In this document: positions 57,363 to 64,000 of the stretch, one piece after another
Layout of the letters: every line of letters begins with the position of its first letter
How positions within the stretch are numbered: position 1 is the stretch's first letter
Assembly: GCF_000525795.1 (NCBI RefSeq)
Contig: NZ_AOCG01000002.1
Location: 279,186 to 343,185 of the forward strand
DNA length: 64,000 nt
From: Listeria aquatica FSL S10-1188
GTDB taxonomy: Bacteria; Bacillota; Bacilli; Lactobacillales; Listeriaceae
Direction: 5' to 3'
Translations under genes and position numbers: made by a program
Notes under the pieces: generated by a model
What the model was told of the DNA's origin: nothing
What the model saw: the letters and a program-made list of their open reading frames with translations, nothing else
The model's database searches: none

Positions 57363-57758
57363 TTTAACGAAAAATTTCAGAACAGAATATACGCCGAGAA
57401 AATAACCCAATCCTAAATTAAATACGATGTTACAAAAATAAACTATAGGATTTCGCAATTTTAAATTCCGAATAGCTAGTTTGCACAATAAATCGGACAC
57501 AAATAAAAGAAGTATACCTATAATTCCTGGAAGAAAATAATGGCTAACCCAGCTAAAAAGTTGCGTGCTAAGAGAAATACCATTACTTGGTTCATATGAA
57601 AACAGCAGTAAATATGCGATGATGTACAAACCTACAATGATTTCTATACAAAAAAAGAAGAAAAAAAACTTTTTTTCCAGGTTCGGTAAAATAATGCCAA
57701 CTTTTTTCCCCCTTTTTGGTAAATACTTATCTGAGTTTATCAAAAATGAAAAATCCAT
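57360..57758 (-). CDS. Three-helix membrane protein after the signal peptidase gene
   Basis: I do not recognise the family. The 132-residue protein has three or four hydrophobic segments (about 30-53, 72-92, 105-126) and a basic N-terminus. Its start at 57758 overlaps the end of the signal peptidase gene by 19 bases and has an ACGGGG site, so it is translationally coupled and the last gene of that operon. Confidence 0.65.
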   Translation of the reverse strand: MDFSFLINSDKYLPKRGKKVGIILPNLEKKFFFFFFCIEIIVGLYIIAYLLLFSYEPSNGISLSTQLFSWVSHYFLPGIIGILLLFVSDLLCKLAIRNLKLRNPIVYFCNIVFNLGLGYFLGVYSVLKFFVK

Positions 57759-58937
57759 TTCCCCGTAATTTTCGAAAGATCAATAAAGCCAAATTCCCTA
57801 CTGTCTCTGGAATGTAGCCGATTATCACCGAGAACAAAAACCTTCCCTTGGGGAACAGTTTTAACACCAGAAGAATCTTCCAGCGAATAATTTAATTTTG
57901 ATAAGGCTTTGCTCCTCAGAATATATTTCTCTTTTTGTTCTCTCCCGTTTAAGTATAAATTACCATCGATAATTTCTATTTTATCTCCAGGGAGCCCGAT
58001 AATACGCTTAATATACTCCGTATTAGGTACGTCTGGAGAAGAAAACGAGATAATATCACCACGTTTATAGGTGGCATCTCGCTTATAAATCAAGCCATAC
58101 TCATTGCTTTTAAGTGTGGGTTTCATCGATACCCCTTCAATTTTGACCAATGAAAAATTGAAGAAAAAAATTACACAGATAACAGCTATAATGCTAATGG
58201 CTATAATAGCATGCAGAATTAGTTTTTTTAAAATTTCTTTTTTCTCTGTTGACTTGCCACTTTTTGATGTAGATTTTTTTTTTTGCTCGTTCTAAAGTCT
58301 GTATAATGTCTGTATTATTTTCATCCAGGCTGCTAGCAAGTTCTCCTTCTTTACGCTCCCTTTCTGGCAATACTATTTCTTGAGTTGTCATTTCTTGTTC
58401 TTCATACTTAGCTTTTGAATCATCTTTTACTTCGATATGCTGTATTCGCCTTTCATCAAGTCTATCTAAAATAGAAGTTAATCTTGTGATTTTTTCATCA
58501 AAAGCTCTTTCGCATTCATCTTCATCAGATTTTTTCAGTCCAAAAGTAGGGATAATTAAAGCATTTAAAATAATATCTCGTATCTTAGAACGAAAAACTC
58601 CCGAAAAATCATCAATCTCCTGAAGATTGCTTGAAGGATTCGAAGAAAAAAAACTCGATTTTATAATCGCCTTCAAAACCGTTTGCAATCACTATTCGGA
58701 GCCAAATAAATTGCGGAAACTCTATCTTTAGTTCCTCCATGCATTCCTTCACGTTAATGGCTTTTGCTTCAGAAAAATGAATCCGTATGATATATTTTTG
58801 ACCGCAAAGAAGTCTATTAAATTTTTTCTTGTGATAAATTTAATTTTTGCTGATAAAGCTCTAGCTCTTGATGCGATGCTTCATAAAGCACATGCCCCTG
58901 AAATCCATCTTTTTTTTGTCTCAATTAAAATGTTCAT
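57740..58937 (-). CDS. Type I signal peptidase with a long cytoplasmic N-terminal domain (four frameshifts)
   Basis: Corrected length is 397 residues. The C-terminal part is a type I signal peptidase: one membrane anchor (about residues 239-260), catalytic Ser in VEGVSM-type box IEGVSMKPTL, catalytic Lys in YIKRIIGLPGD, and GDNRLHSRDSREFG. The first ~235 residues are a soluble region of unknown fold, ending in a charged linker (ERAKKKSTSKSGKSTEKKE). Breaks lie in T8 at 58910-58917, T6 at 58822-58827, A8 at 58646-58653 and T11 at 58274-58284; each needs one base removed, and the sum restores the frame exactly. The start at 58937 follows the coiled-coil gene by 16 bases. The boundary between extension and peptidase depends on the T11 run, so two separate genes remain possible. 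Confidence 0.7.
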
Positions 58938-58953
58938 ATTGACAACCCTCTTC

Positions 58954-59481
58954 TTACTTCAATTCTTCAATAATATCATCCAATTGATCGATCCAACTTC
59001 CTAATAAATGATCGGTAACTTGTTTCATTTGAATCATTTTTTCTCGATACTGTTCAGCTTGCTGACTAATTGCTTGAAACTCTTCCTGTTTATTAACCAA
59101 AATATCCTCTGCCTTTTTCTCTGCTTTGCGAACGATCCGATCAGCTGTAGTTTGGGCTTCAATTAAAACATCCGCTAGGGCTTCTTTCGTCAAACTTGAA
59201 GATTCACTCAGAGAAGCGGGCTCATCACTTTTTACAGCTCTAAGTTGGGGTTTTGATTGCTCTACTTTTTCGTTTATCGCCAACTGATATTTCTCTTTCA
59301 TTTCTTGATAATCTTGTTCAGTCTTTTCCATCAAACTAAGTCGGTCTCTTAATTTATAATTTTCATCCTTTAATTCCTTACTTTTGGCCTTTTCCTCTTC
59401 AAAATCAGTTAATAAGGATTTCACTTCTTTTTCTAGTTCTAACAATTCCTCATCCGGCAAATTTTGGCGCGGTTTATTCAT
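58954..59481 (-). CDS. DivIVA-like coiled-coil protein
   Basis: This 175-residue protein is coiled coil over about residues 10-75 and again at 105-165, with a disordered Ser/Glu-rich hinge between (KSDEPASLSESSSLTKE). The second coil (EALADVLIEAQTTADRIVRKAEKKAEDIL) resembles DivIVA/GpsB/SepF-partner proteins; the usual membrane-binding start of DivIVA is missing. The ribosome site is AGAGGAG. It is the first gene of an operon with the signal peptidase and the small membrane protein. Confidence 0.75.
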   Translation of the reverse strand: MNKPRQNLPDEELLELEKEVKSLLTDFEEEKAKSKELKDENYKLRDRLSLMEKTEQDYQEMKEKYQLAINEKVEQSKPQLRAVKSDEPASLSESSSLTKEALADVLIEAQTTADRIVRKAEKKAEDILVNKQEEFQAISQQAEQYREKMIQMKQVTDHLLGSWIDQLDDIIEELK

Positions 59482-59723
59482 TTTTTGAGCTCCTCTCTAT
59501 TATCCGTTCCATCATTATGCCTTATTATATAAAGCTTTATTCTTGCTATCCTGTTACTTTGTTTCGATTGTCATCTCACTTTTTGACTTTTCTATGTAAA
59601 AGAAAAAATTATTTGTGATAAAATAAACATTATATAAAAAATTGATATTTCAAAATTTTCAAAACTATAAATGCTTATTTCTAAGATTGGGTCCTGCATT
59701 CGGCTAAAGGAGTATGATAGACA

Positions 59724-59969
59724 TTGAGGGAAAGCGGGAAAATATGTGCACTGAGTTTGATGCACTATTTAAAAAAACATGGTTCATTTATTTGTAGTTT
59801 ATCACTACCAAATGAACTCAACATTTACTCTCAGAAACAAATTAATGAGATGTTAGACACTCTATTCCACTATCATTTATTGTATAAAATTTATGGTAAA
59901 TCTGGATTAGAAAAATATACTTTAACCAATCGAGGAAAATATGTAGTAGATAAGATAGACAGCATCTAG
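59724..59969 (+). CDS. Small winged-helix-like protein
   Basis: This 81-residue protein looks like a single winged helix: an N-terminal helix (ICALSLMHYLKKHG), the ELNIYSQKQINEMLDTLFHYHLLYKI recognition region and the wing GLEKYTLTNRGKYVVDKI. The start is TTG at 59724, 11 bases after AAAGGAG. It lies between the Ig-repeat gene and the coiled-coil gene, on the opposite strand, so it is a plausible local regulator. The family cannot be named. Confidence 0.55.
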   Translation: MRESGKICALSLMHYLKKHGSFICSLSLPNELNIYSQKQINEMLDTLFHYHLLYKIYGKSGLEKYTLTNRGKYVVDKIDSI

Positions 59970-60011
59970 TAAAATCAACAAGCCAATGCAGGACTCAACT
60001 TGTAAATAAAC

Positions 60012-60050
60012 AAAAAAGCTGTCAGAAAGTCATATTCCGACAGCTTTTAA
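60012..60050 (-). terminator. Terminator of the Ig-repeat gene
   Basis: AAAAGCTGTC/GACAGCTTTT is a 10-bp stem with a 15-base loop, followed by T on the minus strand. Confidence 0.75.
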
Positions 60051-60054
60051 ATAA

Positions 60055-62419
60055 TCAGCTTCCGATCAGCACTCGAGTTGGAAGACTTTCGATATTGTTG
60101 CTAATTTGTGTAACAGCTATTTCTGCACCAACTACTGCATCATTTGGATTAATAGCAATGAAAAAGTATCCTGCAGCATTTGCTAGACCTGAATAGTTTT
60201 GTCCACCAATTTGTACAACTACAAATGCATTTGGACTAGCCTGTCCAGATACTGCCGATGTTCCCGGAAGAATGGTATTAATGCTTGGGCTCTCTGGATA
60301 AACAATAATGACTTTACTTTCAGTACGTCCAGAGGCTGGATCAGTAGCTGTAATTTCTATATTTTGTCCTGCTTTATAAGATTGACTCATTTGAATCATA
60401 AACGTGCCAAGCGTTGATGCTTGGCCTTCATAAATACGATTACCGACTTGAACTTTAATTTTACTATTTGGAAGGGCCATACCTGTTAAAATCCGATCTG
60501 TATCAGTGATCATATTAACGCCTAGTTTGAAACTTCCTTGTACAACTTTGGCATTTGTTACAAGACTTTTGTGTTGCCCATCTGTTGAATACACCGAAAT
60601 CAATGAGTTTACTGGATACGTATGGTCTAACAAGACCTTAAAGTTCCCTTCTGCATCTACTTTGGCTTCATAACTATCTGTAGAAATATTTAGTTTAATA
60701 GTAGTATTTGGATCCGCTGTACCGGAAACTGTAGTATCTTGGGTAGTTACTGCATTTATCAGCGGCGCTTTAAGTTGAATATTTCCTTTTGTGACATACA
60801 TAGTGGTAGTTGAGCTTTCTACTCCACTTTTAATACCATATGCAGAAACAAGGGTTCCTTCAGGATAGGTTTTATCAAGCTGAATAGAAAATTTATGTGT
60901 ATCTGGATCTGGTTTTGCCGTATAAGTTTGGTCTCCACCAAGAGTAACAATCACTTTATCCGCATCTGACTCTCCTGTGAGCACTTTTTCTGTTGAAGTA
61001 AGTGAATTTAATTGAGGCGGAGATACGACAATCCCTTGTTTCACATAGACGACCGTATCAGAGCTAGTCTGTCCATCCTTTATAGCTCGTGCCGTGACCT
61101 TTGTACCAACTGGTAAAGGCCAGAGCTTCACACTGAACTTTCCTGTACTAGCATCTGGTTCAACCCTAAAAATAGTATTTTGTACTTCAACCTCTACAAT
61201 TGGAGCGTTAGATGTCCCTGATAAAACATTATCCGTAGTATTAATAGGATTTAATTGAGGTGGAGACAAAGTGACTCCTTGCTCTACATAAATCGTAGTT
61301 CCAGAGCTACGCTGTCCATTTTTTACAGCATAACCAGTAATTTTTGTGCCTGCAGAAAGTCGTGAACCTAAATTCACGCTAAATTTTCCAGTTTTCGCAT
61401 CTGGGTAAGCTTTATACGTAGCATTTCCAATTTCAATTTCTACAAGCGGTGCATTCGATGATCCTGTTACAATTGTATCTGTAGATTTAACAGCATTTAA
61501 AACTGGTGGATCCACTTTCACAGCTTCTGTAACTGTAATAGCTGCACTTGGACCACGTTGACCTTCTTTTACCCCATAGGCTGTTACTTTCGTCCCTGCA
61601 GCGAGTGTACGTTTTAGATCCACACTAAATTTTTTAGTAGTAGAATCTGGATAGGCCTTATAAATATTATTACCAATTTGAATCTCCACAAGTGATTCAT
61701 TCGACATTCCAGTTACAACTGTATCTGCAGTCGTCATTGGATTTAATTGAGGTGTCTCAATGTAAATATTCTTTTGCTGAACAAATATTGTGGAAACAGG
61801 ACTAACCTGCCCATCTCTTTCACCATAAACATCTATTCTAGTTCCAACAGGATAAGTCCGCCCCAGTTGTACAGTAAATGCACCAGTTCCTGATGTAGTT
61901 GACCCATAAAAATTTTGACCATTGATGGTGACCCGAACATTAGGAGCATTCGAAAATCCGCAAACAGTCGTTTCATTTGTATATACCGGATTGACCATTG
62001 GAGCATTTAAACTAGGCGGTACCACCCCTGACATTGTCGTTTTTATTGTATCCACTATATAACCTTCAGGGTTAAGTTGATAAACAATGACTTCTGATCC
62101 TCCAGGGAAAGTTCTTCCCAAGTTAATATAGACATTTCCCCATTTATCTACTTTTGAAGAAAAAATGTTTCCATTAACAACAGCTGTAGCCGTCCAGCCT
62201 GGTGTCGCAACCCCAGTTATCACACTTTGTTGATCTGACGGTGGATTAATTCGTAAGGGTTTATAGGATGGCTTCCAAGGTGGAAAATAAAAAATCTGGA
62301 CTCGCATTATCACTACTTTGTGCAGAAACTGACTGAGTACCTTGCCCCCCCCAAAAAAAACACTTAAAAAAATCAAAATTGCTAGAAGCCATTTGAGTAA
62401 TTTTCTCTTTTTTTTTCAT
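60055..62419 (-). CDS. Secreted Ig-like repeat protein without wall anchor (indels near the N-terminus)
   Basis: This is a protein of about 787 residues. The corrected N-terminus is MKKKRKLLKWLLAILIFLSV, a signal peptide with a cleavage site near QSVSAQ. Then come about nine repeats of roughly 80 residues, each with the pattern P-Q-L-N-x-x-x-x-x-D-x-V-x-T-G-x-S-x-A-x-V-E-I, a strand ending T-G-K-F-S-V-x-L, and G-T-K-V-T-A-Y. These are bacterial Ig-like domains. The end ESLPTRVLIGS has no LPXTG, WxL, GW or membrane motif. Homopolymers A9 (62408-62416), G8/T8 (near 62346-62361) and T6 near the first repeat disturb the frame. Function as an adhesin or fibre subunit is inference. Confidence 0.8.
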
Positions 62420-62491
62420 CTTTTTACAACCCTTCATTTTACCTTCTTGTTTGTATAAAATAATGGGGCACTTCATGATGCCCCACTATTC

Positions 62492-64000
62492 TTAAAAAAT
62501 AATAACTGAACTTACGTGACTCTTCACCCCATCAACTTCTGAATAGCAGTCTAAAGTATCAAAAGAAGCAATTGGATTTTTAAGTCTGAATATTGCTTGA
62601 CCATTTGAATCTGCCATTTGTTGTAATACGTCTGAGCCTCCATGTTGAGACTGAATAGTCATGGTTACTAAACTATCTGGATCAGCATTAATCACAATCA
62701 TTTGATCTCCTACTGCTGGGATCTTACCTGTTTCAAAAGTAGGAAGACGTGGTTCAACAAGTTGATTAACTATTTCAGCATTTTCACCCATGGAAGTTAC
62801 ATATGCTGAAACAGGTGTCCCTATTGGATATCTTCTTTCAATATCCACAACAAAACTACCGTTTGCATCCGATTTTGTCTTGAAAAGACGATCCCCAACT
62901 TTGACTGTAACATCTACATTTGGACGTGAAACATTACCTATTGCTTGTTCATCTTGGCTAGTGACAGGACTTAGCGACATCGTTAATTTCTGTGAATCCA
63001 TAACCATCGATTGAAATACTGGGCTCACATTATTAGATTCGTCTGTAGCAGTAGCCGTAATTGTTGTCCCCATCGGGAAATTCCTTGCTAGATCAATCGT
63101 AAAATTCCCATTTTGATCTGCTTTTTTAACATATGAAGCAGTGCTTCCATTTGGCAATCCTAAAGAAACTCGAACTACAGCAAACGGCTCCGTTGATCCA
63201 CTAATCGTTGTGCTAGTTTTTAAAACTGTATTGAGGGCTGGTGCTCCAGGAGCTGTTGTATCTTCTACTACAATTTTAACTGGATCACTTTCAATTCCAG
63301 ATTGGCCCGTTGCCGTGACATTTACTTCTGTATTTTTTGGATAAGTAGTATTTAATTTTACAACAAAGTCCCCATTATTATCTGCTTTAGTTGTATACAA
63401 GTCTTGACCAAGTACTACTTTAATTTGTGAATTAGGTTCAGCCGTTCCTGTGACCGTTTTGCTCGAATCTCCTACCTCATTGACTTTAGGAATCTCTGTC
63501 TTTACAGTTCCTTTAACAGTTACAATCGCTGGATCACTTCGATTATTTTGTGTATCCACTTCCACTACTTTGACCTTTGTTCCACCAGGAATAGGCTGGT
63601 TCAGATTAATCGTAAATTGTTTATCTGGTCCTACTTTTCCATAGAGGACTTGGTCATTAATAGATACAATGATTTGACTTCCGACTTTACTGCCTTTACC
63701 TGAAATTTGTTTCATTGTATCATTGAGCGGATTTACCACTGGAACACCTGGCTTAACTGTATCAACAACCGAAACAGTCGTTGTAGGACTTTCATTCCCT
63801 GCTTCATCTACTGCTTTAACCGTAAGTTTATCTCCAATATTAGCAGGTTGGGTCAGATGAATAGAAAATTGGCTTTGTCCATTTCCTACATCCACTCCAT
63901 TCGCAACACCTTCACCCACTAAATCTCCTTTTTCATCTCTAACTTCAATCTTACTACCTGTTTCAGCAGAGCCTTTTACAATTTGTTCGCTCACTTCAAT
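62492..64000 (-). CDS. Ig-like repeat protein, 3' part (5' end outside the window)
   Basis: The frame is open at the right edge of the window and runs 502 codons to its stop. It contains about six Ig-like repeats (for example VVNPLNDTMKQISGKGSKVGSQI, VPKVNEVGDS-like, APALNTVLKTSTTISG) with D-x-N-G-x-F-x-V closing strands. They resemble those of the downstream gene but are closer to adhesins of the Bap type. The C-terminus (CYSEVDGVKSHVSSVIIF) again has no wall anchor. It lies 72 bases before the next Ig-repeat gene and is probably in the same operon. Confidence 0.85.
   Translation of the reverse strand: MEVSEQIVKGSAETGSKIEVRDEKGDLVGEGVANGVDVGNGQSQFSIHLTQPANIGDKLTVKAVDEAGNESPTTTVSVVDTVKPGVPVVNPLNDTMKQISGKGSKVGSQIIVSINDQVLYGKVGPDKQFTINLNQPIPGGTKVKVVEVDTQNNRSDPAIVTVKGTVKTEIPKVNEVGDSSKTVTGTAEPNSQIKVVLGQDLYTTKADNNGDFVVKLNTTYPKNTEVNVTATGQSGIESDPVKIVVEDTTAPGAPALNTVLKTSTTISGSTEPFAVVRVSLGLPNGSTASYVKKADQNGNFTIDLARNFPMGTTITATATDESNNVSPVFQSMVMDSQKLTMSLSPVTSQDEQAIGNVSRPNVDVTVKVGDRLFKTKSDANGSFVVDIERRYPIGTPVSAYVTSMGENAEIVNQLVEPRLPTFETGKIPAVGDQMIVINADPDSLVTMTIQSQHGGSDVLQQMADSNGQAIFRLKNPIASFDTLDCYSEVDGVKSHVSSVIIF

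Noticed and set aside
60055..63990. Repeated segments that might be a CRISPR array
   Set aside because: The repeats are about 240 bases long, degenerate in DNA and in frame as Ig-like domains; there are no short identical repeats or cas genes.
1..64000. Insertion sequences, prophage or transposon remnants
   Set aside because: No transposase, integrase or phage structural frames and no flanking inverted repeats were seen.

Overview
The window looks like a chromosomal segment of a low-GC Gram-positive bacterium, most likely a Listeria species or a close relative. The support is a ManR-type PRD/sigma-54 activator next to a mannose-family EIIB, an HflX GTPase and an ABC-F protein that each sit behind an attenuator-like leader, a Fur-boxed P1B-type metal ATPase of the FrvA/PfeT type, several short Crp/PrfA-like regulators, and a WxL surface-protein cluster. 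The species cannot be fixed from the sequence. Many coding regions are interrupted by one-base indels in homopolymer runs (38 traced in 23 genes, nearly all one base too many). They restore conserved protein sequence when corrected, so I annotate these genes as single loci and treat the breaks as probable consensus errors.

Layout. 1-2.5 kb: siderophore/heme/cobalamin-type ABC importer (minus). 2.5-5.7 kb: esterase, a small SdpI-like gene with an in-frame stop, an alpha/beta hydrolase, a DUF2975 membrane protein with a YozG-like repressor. 5.7-9.3 kb: gluconeogenic-type gapB with a cre site, and a divergent AraC/GH39-type regulator. 9.3-14.8 kb: BrnQ with a tiny membrane protein, YceI, CsbD, RarD, YbaK, a GNAT protein. 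14.8-21 kb: a GntR regulator and a five-gene operon (amidohydrolase, PLP lyase, KDGP aldolase, PfkB kinase, GntP permease) that fits catabolism of glucosaminate or N-acetylglucosaminate. 21-25.5 kb: one very large 2-hydroxyacyl-CoA dehydratase activase-type protein. 25.7-29.8 kb: ManR, an orphan EIIB, UPF0266. 29.8-37.6 kb: housekeeping and envelope genes ending with hflX. 37.9-41 kb: a quinone/electrophile-type detoxification operon (two ring-cleaving dioxygenases, MhqD-like esterase, flavin reductase-like protein). 41-47.5 kb: a HesB-like protein, a second GAPDH, GNAT, RibF-like protein, FrvA-like ATPase, aldo/keto reductase, tRNA-Ser(CGA).

47.5-64 kb: methyltransferase and ABC-F with a long attenuator leader; a PTS IIC; two Crp-family regulators flanking a four-gene WxL cluster (LPXTG protein, two WxL proteins, DUF916-type protein); then an unusual minus-strand group: two Ig-like repeat proteins, the upstream one running off the window end and the other with a signal peptide, neither with a sortase anchor; a DivIVA-like coiled-coil protein; a type I signal peptidase carrying a cytoplasmic N-terminal extension of about 240 residues; and a small membrane protein. 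This last group is the best candidate for an undescribed secretion/surface assembly module.

Two features of regulation stand out. First, both putative ribosome-protection/rescue genes (hflX and ABC-F) have strong promoters, leader peptides and nested hairpins, consistent with antibiotic-sensed attenuation. The hflX leader peptide carries an Arg-Leu-Arg motif of the kind known from macrolide arrest peptides. Second, the gapB -35 box lies inside a cre site, which predicts glucose repression of the anabolic GAPDH, while the second GAPDH at 42 kb has the NAD-type residue.
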